DNA from: an uncultured Christensenellaceae bacterium
GTDB taxonomy: Bacteria > Bacillota > Clostridia > Christensenellales > Borkfalkiaceae
NCBI GenBank assembly: GCA_910587825.1
Contig: CAJUNJ010000003.1
Location: 12,738-76,737, forward strand
Length of the DNA: 64,000 nt
Reading direction: 5' to 3'
Below, piece after piece: positions 52,201 to 62,000 of this stretch (within the stretch, counting starts at the first letter, position 1; every line of letters begins with the position of its first letter). The notes under the pieces are model-generated. The model was not told the origin of the DNA. It was given only the letters and a program-made list of their open reading frames with translations, and ran no database searches. The position numbers were made by a program, and so were the translations under genes.

Positions 52201-55192
52201 GGCGGAAAACATAACGCTTACGTTCAGAATAGATCCGGAAACAGTCGATATTCTTTCTGTCGTAGCGTGGGGGACGGGAGATTCCGCATCAGGCACTTTT
52301 AGTCCATTAAAGGGAGAAAATACTCCGTTATACTTCTACAAAGGTATACCTTACGATCAGGAGCAGGAAAATTTTGCGCAGGACGAAAATTCCCCCAAAT
52401 CGGTATCGCAGTCTTACGTTACTTTTACGGGCAGACCGATTACCGTTGTTATGAATTTAAATGATTGGAATTACGGCAATATAGTCGCGGGTTCTTACAC
52501 GGGACAAACACAGACCGACGCAGGCGAATACAGCGCAAGCGTTCAGGTTAAATTAAGCAGTAACTATGACATAGGACTTAGCGGAAGCAATTTGTACGGC
52601 ATAACTTTCCGTAGAATCGACCTTGAAACCGTGCTTATAACCAAGACCTGGTATATCGTAATTTCCAACGCCAACGAGTTGCAGAATGAAGACGGGGCAA
52701 GGTTCGGTATAAGCGGTTGGGAATACAGTGCATCGGCAACGGCGGCTAACGATATAGCGACTCCCAGGCTTGCGCACGGCGAAGCGTCTGAACTTGTAAC
52801 TTTCAAGCTGTGGCGTACGGTCGAAATGTCTGACGAAAACGCAGTGGCTATAACGGGCGCAAACGCCGTCAACCTTATAGGCACTGTAACTGACCCCGCC
52901 GCCGACAATTTCAATTATTATATCAACAGCTCTATGCCCGCAGACGATTATACGGTTATATTCTATATAGCTCATATCTATGATACCGACGGAACAACAT
53001 TGCTTTATGCCGGAACGGATGATGCGGGGCTTAGATACGACTTTACCGTAAGCAGAGGCAAACCCGCCGACCTTAAACTCGGCAACGGAACGCTGGGCGG
53101 AAATTACGACTCCTATCTTTCAAGCCATAAAACGGGCGGCGTTAACGGCGCGTTTACCGCGCTTTCCAACGGTGAAATTCATTTTGCCGACGAGTCCGTT
53201 ATGGATATATTCAACGTAAATCTTAAAGTTCATCCCGAGGCGCGCGGACTGTGGGCGGGAGACGATTACGCAAATTATTATAAGAATTTCGAAATTACTT
53301 ACCGCATAGTGGCAACCGCGCCCGTGTATAACGACGGCAACGGAACCGAATACCATCTCAAAAGTTATTACACCGCTACGGACAACACTTCGCCCGTAAA
53401 GACTTCCGAGCCCGGCGTGTACAGAATTTACTATCAGATTTCCGCGCCGAGTTACGACCCGCTTGTTGACTTTGAAACGACTTCCGCGGAAAACAGACCT
53501 TATTACGAGCTTGCCGTCCAGATTACTTTAAATTCTTCCGACGTGGCTATTACTTCGGGTTCGGTCGTCTATAACGGCGCAAGCAGAATGGACGTCGTGC
53601 GCAATCTTCTTGCAAGCGATTACTATTCGATTAACTTCATTGACAGAAACAGCCCCAACACTCCTGCGGATCTCCGCCAGTTCAATCAGGGACAGTACGA
53701 CGATTATATCGCCGCGGGCAAGCATTACGTCTTCCTGCAAATAAACAGCACGTATTCCGGTTACATCGTATGGGGTAACGGAATTAACGTAAGAACGGTG
53801 ACCAACAGGGGCAAATACGCGGCAATAGAGTTTACCGTGTCAAGGGCTTTAAACGAGACGGGTAACATCGGACTTTATATGAAAAACTGGCGCTGGGGCG
53901 ACGATATTTCGGACATAAGACCCGAATGGTCGACGCGTTACGGCAACGATTATTCTTCTTTCCGCTTCGAACTCCGTCCCGCGGATTTAAGTGACACAAG
54001 AGTATATTACTACTACGGCAACGGCGAACTTCCCGAAGGACAGCAGGGCTTCGGTGCGGCGGACGCGGGCGATTACATTCTTTCCGCATACGCTCCCATA
54101 GGCACAAGCTGGGAACAGTTCAGTGAGAGTATACCTTTCAATATTCTTAAAGCAAGAATAAACTGGGAAACAACCCCTTACATAGCGGGCTGGAAGTACG
54201 GCGATTTCGACGAAGACGAGTTTGAAGCTCCCGTTGCGGGCGACTATCTCCCCGAAGCGTTTGCCGCGCTCGATATACAGTCGTATTACTGCTACGCTTC
54301 CGATTACGGTAAAGAAAATATCAACAAGTTTACATTGGAAGAGTTTGCAAGGCGCAACGGCGGGCAGGTTCCCGCAGGCAACTATATGCTTGTATTCGAA
54401 CTTTCCGAAAGCGCAAACTACGAAGAGTGGTCTGAACCCATTGCGTTCTCCGTAATAAAGGCATTCAACTTCTGGGATTCCACGCCTACCGTGCACGACT
54501 GGGTATACGGCGATTACGGTAACGGAAACCGCAACCCCGTGTCGGCATACAGCGCGCATTTCGGCAATAACGACAACGTCGTGCTCGAATACCGCAAAGT
54601 AGACCCCGAAACGCACGTGCCAGTTAACGCCTGGCAGACTTCGGTTGTCGCGCTCGGACTCGACGCGGAAGGAGAGCTTCCGGCGGGCGCATACGAATTC
54701 AGGGCAACGCTCAGCGGTAACGACAATTACGACACGTTAAGATTTTCAATGTACTTCAACGTTCTCAAAACGCAGAACGGCTGGAAGGAAGACAATCTCC
54801 CCGGCGTAATAAGCTGGCGTGAGGGACATTACAACAAAACGGACAACGCGTTTATGGGGCAAGCCCGCTTCGGTACGGTCGAATTTACGGTCACCGACGA
54901 AAAGGGCAACACATACGGGCTTGATAAGCTCAATTCGCTTAAAGTCGGTTCGTACTACCTTACGGCGCACGTTGCGGGAACGGAGAGCTATGAAGAGCTT
55001 ACAAACTCCGTCCAGTTCAACGTAGTAGAGGACTCGGTCGGAATGACGGGGCTTATCGCGGCAACGGTTGTGTTTGCGGTAATAGCTACGGGACTTGCGG
55101 CGGCGGCGATAATACTTCTCGTACTCAGAAACAAGAAAATAGAAGCCGAATTCCGCAGAGCGGTAAGGGCTGAACTCAGGAGGAGGAAGTAA
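49274..55192 (+). CDS. Giant BspA-like LRR surface protein with MBG/Ig-like modules and C-terminal membrane anchor
   Basis: The ATG at 49274 has AAGGAG upstream and starts a signal peptide; 1972 aa. Residues about 30-775 carry many BspA-type LRR_5 repeats (IGQRAFNGCSSLKTITVPASV-type). Near 790-850 lies a Listeria-Bacteroides-repeat-like piece (YNYVADKDGVWAEAENGW). About 900-1915 consists of Ig/MBG-like modules; several share the motif W-YGD (AGWKYGDF, HDWVYGDYG, NWRWGDD, ISWREGHY). The end is one transmembrane helix at about 1923-1950 followed by a basic tail (RRAVRAELRRRK). There is no LPXTG. It is probably an adhesin fixed in the membrane and crossing the wall. The next gene follows after 2 nt. 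Confidence 0.88.
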   Translation: MTSLTKKLFLSLFSVAAAVCLAVGIFALPVQKSSALSADIVTLNDIGDFDIEGTVLNGLSSTGAGKIGGKPYEVVIPESVTAISANAFAASTSNATALESVTVPAGVTSIGERAFAGQRGLLVINFNATACNDFAAGNTNPFYNAGLSVDGGITVNIGAVNKLPANMFNGGSTTGNTVNVGAVNFNGASIAAENFGAYAFAYNRNLKTVNFSNTSIEEIGSYAFAYTAIGEIAIPDEVKTIKNNAFANSSLSNLQFTNNSALAIIEENAFTSSRVGVVGIPASVTSIGANAFMNCAALTRVTFGGNSIKTISGSTFEGCTALETAALPEGVKTIGQRAFNGCSSLKTITVPASVTWIGGSAFGGCTAVTDIYYLAAAATTSASSPFQNGGAAKVHIGSAASKVTMLPAYLFNNTNISEVEFVNAEIGSVTNFNNSVFSSCAKLTTVNFNNQQVSVIGENVFSGCTSLYSLTLPTALQTIGVGAFNNCSSLYRLTVPASVTAIGEEAFKGCTKLIEVQTNLAVNAGSPSYGGLASNAKHVYSLSNTDTYFKNDEGLVYYDDDTYVYIVSYRGDGSGLTDGVLDLTEYVKSTNTVEVFDRAFYGNESIKGVKLEGVKVIGASAFAGTGLTSLNVPASVDTIGEGAFSGCTSLKDAKFAQGFSVTLLSQRIFSGCTSLEEVDLSATRTCSIGFEAFNGCISLTKVAFSKNPVSSSYKIEGSAFKGCTSLTVMDIPDYIKNIGANAFEGCTALKTIYLPSDASYGASVFAGTDALLISATSADYELDAGKLSAYVDRLTYRIELNLNYGRASHTEYRLFGRSYNYVADKDGVWAEAENGWPVQAGYKTSVWYTTRATTPNADLAVTADGLNEMLSNGTNTVITLYAIEVPKPTAGETGAVLTYADNVTEYSASEVLLGTHDNIKKALFDLSFTVADYNRYFNVKAVRYSNATGSVMGDIKISDAGTYTLELGLKEGYGEWAENITLTFRIDPETVDILSVVAWGTGDSASGTFSPLKGENTPLYFYKGIPYDQEQENFAQDENSPKSVSQSYVTFTGRPITVVMNLNDWNYGNIVAGSYTGQTQTDAGEYSASVQVKLSSNYDIGLSGSNLYGITFRRIDLETVLITKTWYIVISNANELQNEDGARFGISGWEYSASATAANDIATPRLAHGEASELVTFKLWRTVEMSDENAVAITGANAVNLIGTVTDPAADNFNYYINSSMPADDYTVIFYIAHIYDTDGTTLLYAGTDDAGLRYDFTVSRGKPADLKLGNGTLGGNYDSYLSSHKTGGVNGAFTALSNGEIHFADESVMDIFNVNLKVHPEARGLWAGDDYANYYKNFEITYRIVATAPVYNDGNGTEYHLKSYYTATDNTSPVKTSEPGVYRIYYQISAPSYDPLVDFETTSAENRPYYELAVQITLNSSDVAITSGSVVYNGASRMDVVRNLLASDYYSINFIDRNSPNTPADLRQFNQGQYDDYIAAGKHYVFLQINSTYSGYIVWGNGINVRTVTNRGKYAAIEFTVSRALNETGNIGLYMKNWRWGDDISDIRPEWSTRYGNDYSSFRFELRPADLSDTRVYYYYGNGELPEGQQGFGAADAGDYILSAYAPIGTSWEQFSESIPFNILKARINWETTPYIAGWKYGDFDEDEFEAPVAGDYLPEAFAALDIQSYYCYASDYGKENINKFTLEEFARRNGGQVPAGNYMLVFELSESANYEEWSEPIAFSVIKAFNFWDSTPTVHDWVYGDYGNGNRNPVSAYSAHFGNNDNVVLEYRKVDPETHVPVNAWQTSVVALGLDAEGELPAGAYEFRATLSGNDNYDTLRFSMYFNVLKTQNGWKEDNLPGVISWREGHYNKTDNAFMGQARFGTVEFTVTDEKGNTYGLDKLNSLKVGSYYLTAHVAGTESYEELTNSVQFNVVEDSVGMTGLIAATVVFAVIATGLAAAAIILLVLRNKKIEAEFRRAVRAELRRRK

Positions 55193-55194
55193 TT

Positions 55195-55764
55195 ATGAAC
55201 GCAGCTAATTTACTGTCGGCTACCGGCTGGTTTGCCGGACTGCTTGTGATAATGATTTTCGTGACCGTGCTGTTCGGGTTTATTCTCGTAATAGCGTTGA
55301 AACCCGTAAAGACTGACAGAATTGCGGGCGGACCTGTTATCGAGCCGAGAAAGCTTTTGGAACAGCGCGAGACAGAACTTACCATAGCGCTTATGGATAA
55401 GAATACCGACGGCGCAAAGACCGAAGAACTGCTGGAAAAGCTCCGTCAGGTCAGGTCTGCAAAGGAAGTTATAGACAGCCTCGTAAACGAAGAGCTTGCC
55501 GCCGAAGACGCAGATGCGGCGGCAGACGCGCGCAGGGCGCAGGCGCGTAAGGCAAAGCCTTCGGGCACAAAACCCGCGGCAAAGCGTCCGCCCGTGCAGG
55601 GCGCAAAACGCCCCGCCCCCGCAAATCCCGCGCAGGGCGCGGAGAAAAAGCCCGCGGCTCCTGCGGAGAGTAAGACCCGTCAGGCGGCGCAGCCCGCGGT
55701 AAAAGCCGCAGACGCGCCCGCGGAAGGTGATAACAAAACTTCCGCCGATAACGGTAAAAATTGA
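55195..55764 (+). CDS. Single-span membrane protein with Ala/Pro/Lys-rich tail
   Basis: The 189-aa protein has one N-terminal transmembrane helix (about 11-35). A short coiled-coil-like region follows (LLEQRETELTIALMDKNTDG, EELLEKLRQVRSAKEV), then a disordered Ala/Pro/Lys tail of about 85 residues with repeated KPA and AKRP elements. It starts 2 nt after the giant LRR gene, with its GGAGGAAG site inside that gene, so the two are co-translated. I infer a small partner that links the surface protein to the inside. I do not recognise the family. Confidence 0.65.
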   Translation: MNAANLLSATGWFAGLLVIMIFVTVLFGFILVIALKPVKTDRIAGGPVIEPRKLLEQRETELTIALMDKNTDGAKTEELLEKLRQVRSAKEVIDSLVNEELAAEDADAAADARRAQARKAKPSGTKPAAKRPPVQGAKRPAPANPAQGAEKKPAAPAESKTRQAAQPAVKAADAPAEGDNKTSADNGKN

Positions 55765-55767
55765 CAT

Positions 55768-55801
55768 AAAAGCCGTGCGCAAGCTTCTGCGCACGGCTTT
55801 T
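55768..55801 (+). terminator. Terminator after the small membrane gene
   Basis: AAAAGCCGTGCGC / GCGCACGGCTTTT, a 13-bp stem with T-run, 4 nt after the stop. Confidence 0.88.
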
Positions 55802-56076
55802 GCATATTGCCGCATATTAAAATATATAGTATAAAAGGCGTTATCCAATTATTGGTCTGTTTACAAATATTGGCTTTCGGGCTTGCGTTTACTGTGCCGA
55901 AAGACGGGTAAAAACGCGTGTAAACCGTCAAAAACACAATATATAGTGGTAAACTGCCCTAAACTGCACTAATTTATTTTTTTTATTAAAAAGGCTTGAA
56001 AATGCGTTTATGTTTTGTTATAATAGTAAAGCCAGAATAGGCATATTATGTAATTATGCCTTCTGTGAGGTTACAA
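55802..56076 (+). promoter_or_regulatory. Intergenic region with the promoter of the second giant surface gene
   Basis: TTGAAA (55996-56001)-17 nt-TATAAT (56019-56024) is followed by a leader of about 45 nt ending in GTGAGG (56065-56070), 6 nt before the ATG. Upstream, the AT-rich stretch has a direct repeat AATATATAGT (55821-55830 and 55938-55947), which could be regulatory. No gene is seen. Confidence 0.7.
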
Positions 56077-59000
56077 ATGAACATTAAAAAACACACGACA
56101 ATCAGGAAATTATTTTTCGGCGCACTTTGTACGCTGTTCCTTTGTTGCGTATTTTTGGGTTATAGTCTGGTAAGCGGCGTATCCGCAAAGGCATTGGAAT
56201 CGGTTCCCGACAGAACCGAAATAATCGACCCGTTGTACAATTTCGAAACTTACAACTACAACGAAAGTGCTTTGAACGAGCTTGCCAGAAGAATTCTCGG
56301 CGACAACAGAAAGACTATAAACGACCTTATTTCCTATGCCCAAAACACCGCAAGGGGAACGGGCGAACCCATAAACGATAAGACGAGTTTAATTACCCTT
56401 AAATACGGCAGATTCCGTTACACAAACAGGCACGACCGTTACGACGATCTTGTCTGGCTTCCCGTGTACCTTTCGCGTTCCACCGGCGGCGACGCTATTT
56501 TAACGCTGTACCTTGCCTCTACGGGCGGAACGACTTCGCAGACGGAATCGGATTCCTTTACGCGCGGGGGCACGTATACGACCGACCCGACCTGTTCTAT
56601 GCCGAGCAATATGTACGGCAGAAGCGCAATGCGTTCCTTCACGATGGGCAACAGCGGTCCCACGGCGTTTTACGCATACTACAACGGCGCAAACCACAGC
56701 AGTTCGTTCCAGACCTACGGACCCGTAGTTACAAAGGACGCGGACAACAACAAGTTTATGAACTTTATTGCGGGCAGCGATTATACCGGCGATCTCTACG
56801 ACGATATAGCCACCCCTTCCGAAATTCCCTGGCAGGCTAACGAAAGCTATGCGCAGTACATAGGCGGAGATTATACCGAACACGCCGACTGGGCGGACTA
56901 CTGCTGGCCCAACGACGCGTACGACGCTCCGTCCAAAGGTTCCTATAAATCTCCCAACTATTACGAATACAAGGACAAAGAAGGTTATGCCGACTGGAAA
57001 AACGACAAAGTCTGGCTTCCCAGCCTTACCGAGGTCGGCACGGGCGACATAACGGGCGACGAAATGAATCTTAACGGCGTATGGCAGCTTACGGCAAGCC
57101 AGAGGGCGAACGCGCGCAATTCCTGGCTGCGTACCGCCGATACGTCGGAAGATTGTTACCATATGTTCGCAACGGCGGCGGACGGAAGCATTACGTCTGT
57201 CGCGGTCAGCGAATCGCACGCAATCCGTCCCGCTATCCACCTGAATTTAAATAAGGCGATAACAAAGTTTTCGCCCCCCGTAAATCTTCCCGATACGGTA
57301 ACTTCTACCTATATCGGCGAAGCTCAGTCCATAACGCATAAAAGAGTTACCGTTCCCGAAGATCAGGTTACCTGGTTCAAGAGCGGTGAAATGACGGTTA
57401 CGTTCTATTCGGACAAAGACTGCACGGTTCCCGCGGCTCCCGTAAACGTCGGCACTTATTACCTCAGGGTCTACCTTGACAACCGAAGTCTTTACTTTAA
57501 AGGCGAACCGTCCGCCACAAGGTCGAAATCTGCCAAGTTCGTGGTCGAAAAAGCCAAATTGGGCGTCAAATGGACTTACGAGGACAATGTGCCGGTAAAA
57601 GCGGAATTCGTCGGTCAGGTCTACAACCGCGACTTGCTTGCGGGTTACGTCCCGACGCTGGGCATACGTTACGTCAGCCGAAGCGGTTCGGGCAATACTT
57701 ACTACGACTTCGACGACCTTATGCGCGGAGAGTACCGCGCCACGGCGTTTATTCTCAATGAAGACGTAAACAACTACAACTACGAACTTTCGGCGGATAT
57801 TTCCGATCCGCTTACTTCCAATATTTTCTCGGTAGGGCGTAAGGTACTGCCTTTGCCGTACTTCGTGCATACGGGTACGACCGAAATGAATTCGGCATTC
57901 AAAGGCACGCAGTATATCCAGATTGCAAACTTCGACCCGAGATATATGAAAGTCGACGTAAGGGCGGGCGCAGACGAAACCGCCGTCGACAGCGAGCATT
58001 TCAGGGTAGAGGGCGTATCCAACGACAATATCTGGACTTGCAGTTTAAGTATGGTCGAAGATTATTATTTCACGATAACTTTCAACGACCCCAACGATTA
58101 TTACTTCTCCTGGGTGATTGACGGCCAGACAAAGGAAGATTACGAAACCAATTTCGACGTCGAACAAAAGGGGCTTTTGCTAAAAGTCGGGCGTGCGCAG
58201 ATAGAGATAGACTTCGTCGGGCTTGACACGGAGTGGGGTACCGTTAACGAAGAAAACTTTACTTTAAACGTCCGCGGACTTGTCAACGGCGACCCTTCCG
58301 CAGAGCGAATTAAGTTCAGAATATGGTATGAAGATTTCTACGGTAACTCCGTAGACCTTACTCCCGACGCAAACGGCGTTTACACCGTCTGGGACGACAG
58401 ATATCCGCAGGGCAATCCCAACCGTCTACCCGCGGCGGGAAGATACACTATGCACGCGGCTATCGCGGACGACGGCGCGTACGATACAAACTATATGATG
58501 AGCGACGACGGACGGTGGACGTCGCAGGAATTTACAGTCGTGCAGACCGTGTCTTCGTTTACCCCGGGCGACGTGTTCTGGCGGTATAAATTAAACGGTC
58601 AATATACCGACGCAGGCAATTATTATCTGCACGATTCGGAAGCAACCGCTCTCGAACTTGACTTTGTAGACGACTTTTACGAATTTTCGCTTACCCGCAA
58701 CGAGGATGAACTCCGCGGCGCGCCCTATTACGTTAAGGCGACTTATTCGGGTGACACCCGCGTAAGAACGGCAGGGGTGTATAAAGTTACAGTAAAAATT
58801 TCGGCTTATTACAACAACGTGGATTTGCCCAATCTCGAAGAACAGTCCGAATTTGATATTTACTTTAAAATAAACAAATCGGCGGTCGACCTGTCGGGCG
58901 TTAAGTGGGCGTACGACGGTACTCCGCTGACATACACGGGTTCGGCGCAGAAAATTATGCTTGACCCCGACACACTGCCCGCGGGCTTTACGGCAACTTA

Positions 59001-62000
59001 CACCGCAACGGGCAATGCGACGGACGCCGGCGAGTATACGAGTACGGTAAGCTTCATACTTGCCGAAGATTATGCGGACAATTACTTCGTTCCCGTGGCG
59101 GACGACCCGTCTACTTACAGAGGAACGTTTGAATTTACCAAGGACTGGACGATAGCCAAGGCGCAGATAACCGTAGAATGGGTGACTACGCCGTCGTCTT
59201 CGGACGCATTGTTCGTTCCCACCCTGAAAACGGGGCACTCGCTTGTCACTTATTCTTACGAACACAACGTGGGCGGAAGCTGGGTTGCAACAGACAGCCT
59301 TGTCGCGGCGGGGGCGTCCGAAACTTTCCGCGTTATTGCGACGCTTAAAGCCGACGTTGCGGGCAACTTCGAACTTGTCGGCAACACCCCTTGCGAATTC
59401 GAAGTGGCGTCGGGCAAGTATCCCGTTACAATACATTTCGAAATAAACGGCGAAGTCTGCACCGACGGAACCAAGTTCGTCTATAACGGCAGCGCAATGG
59501 CTGTCACGGCGGTGGTTGACTCCGGCGATCTCGAAATAAAGGAATACGGGGTCGAATACTATGAAGACAACGGTGGCGTAAAAGGTACCAAACTCGACGG
59601 CGCGCCCGTCAACGCAGGTAAGTACATTGCGGCGGTTACCGCAAAATACGGCAACAATTCATACCTTTCGCCCGAAAGCGCAACCGAAGTTGCTTTTGAA
59701 ATAACCAAAGCCGACTACGATTTGTCGGGTTTACAGCTTTGGTACACGCACGGCGATAAGGTTATAAACGTAACCTACGACGCAGAACAGAAAAAGTGGG
59801 TGGACGCAATCGGCAGGGAAGTAATTCTTTCCTTCGAATTCGACGGTACCCAGCACGAAATTACCCTTAACAACAGCATAGAAGTCCCGCACGAAAGCGA
59901 TAAGCTTACGGCAACCCTGCGCAACGGCAGGGGGATAAACGCGGGAGATTACGAATCGGTCGTAACGCTTACGCCGTCGGCAAACTACAATTCCCCTACT
60001 GACTTACTGGCTTTCCCCAGAGTTATAAATTGGACGATTACGAAAGCCAAAATAAATTTCGAAGACGTAAGATGGGGTTACGTAGACGCGTTGGGCGAAG
60101 AACACGACAGAGATTTCGACGGCGAACCCTTTACTTTCACCCGTAACGAAAACGGCGTAGTAAAGTTTACGGTAGGTCTTATCGGGCTTCCCAAAGAGCT
60201 TGTCGAATCCGGTATGATAAGCTACTTTACCACAAACAAGACCAACAATATCGTCGGCGACGGTTCGGCGGGCGGCACAGGCAGTGTGGAAGAGGCGGGC
60301 AATTCGTTCTCCTCGGTCGGAGACTATGAGACGCGGGTTGTGTTTACTGGCGTATTCGAACACGCCAACTTCGAAACTTTCCGTGCGGAAGATTTGCCTG
60401 CGTTCATTTCTCAGCGCCAGACTTGGAGAATACAGGCGCGCAACCTTTCCAAAATTAATTTCGACGATTCGTGGAAACAGTTCGACGACAGAGTTCATAA
60501 TCTTATGGAACTTTGCGGTATACCCCAAAACGAGCTTGTGTATTTCGATACCGAAATCGTGTTTATGTATACCGAAACCGACCCCGATAATCCCGACGAC
60601 CCCAATCCCGGAGTAAACGTTATAACCAACTATCCCGGTTACAACGGTGTCGCCAACACGGCATACCACGCGGGTACGTATACAATAAGACTTTTCCAGC
60701 TCAGCGGCGACGATGAAACGCGCATTTTCTGGGACTATAAAACCTTTACGGTAGCAAGGGAAAAGCTTGACGTCATATGGTACCAGGAAAATTATATCCC
60801 CGTTGCAAGGGTTGACGGCGTTTACGTGTCCGATATGCTCGGCACAAAGTATACGACGGCTCAGGGCGGCGTAGTCACGCTTGCATACATACGTTCTACC
60901 GACGGGCAGGATCTCACGTTCTATGCGGAACCTTACGTAACCGACGCGTATATCAACGACCTTGAAATACAGATGGGCACCGATGAAAGCGGAAACGTTT
61001 ATCAGCGCAGGGTACAGTTTAAATATCAGGTATACAAACCCACGGCAAACGCAATAAAGATTGACAAGACAAAGATATTCATTGAAAATTCTTCGGTGGA
61101 ATATAACGGCGCACCCATTGAATTTAAAATCAGTAATTGGAGCTATTACCAAAACTTCCTTGAAGTGTCGGACGGCGGACTTACCAAAACGGAAATAGGC
61201 GCATACCGCGTAAAACTCAGCTTCAAGGGCGACGCAGACGCGTATTGGGACGGCGAAAGCGAAGAGACTTACCGTGATTCGATAATACTCGATTTCAATA
61301 TCACGGAACCCACAAGCTGGGCGTTGCAGTTCCCCGAACTTCAACTTCCCGACGGCAGCAGGGTCGGTTCTATCGTTCCCTGGACGGGAGATGCGATAGA
61401 GTTTAAAATAAACGGCTGGATAGTTTTACAAAGATTTGTCGTTTACGAAGTGTTCCGTAACAACGTAAGCTTAGGCACCGACCTTACGCTTACCGACGCG
61501 GGCAATTACAGGGTAGTGTTCTCCATTCCTGAAACTTCGATAGGCTACTGGGTTGCCGACCGCGACAATCCAAAGCGCGATTACGTAATCAATTTCAGGA
61601 TACACAACCCCGACGAAGAGGTGTCGACGATTATCGAACCCGTGCTTGACAAAGAATTTGCCGAATACGCGGGCGGAACGGCACGTGAGTTTACCGTCAA
61701 CGACTGGACGTATTACAGCCAGTACGTCGATATTACGGTATCGGGCGGCGCGGTGTTTGCAGACGGCGTTATCAGGGCTTCGGATATAGGGCTTTACGTA
61801 GTAACGGTAACTATCAAGGACGATTTAAACGTGACCTTCCCCGACGAATCCAGGACGGCGACGCTGACGTTCAGAATAACGCCTTCGACAAGCGGCGACG
61901 TAGACAATCCCCTTCCCAAGCCCTCGCTTGACAAAACGACCGCCGTGTATACGGGCGAAGAAATTACCTTCTCGGTCGAAGGCTGGGCTTCGACTTACAG

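Noticed and set aside
60004..61344. A 446-codon open frame on the minus strand
   Set aside because: It lies wholly inside the giant surface gene; the Val/Tyr/Arg-rich composition is what GC-skewed codons give on the opposite strand.
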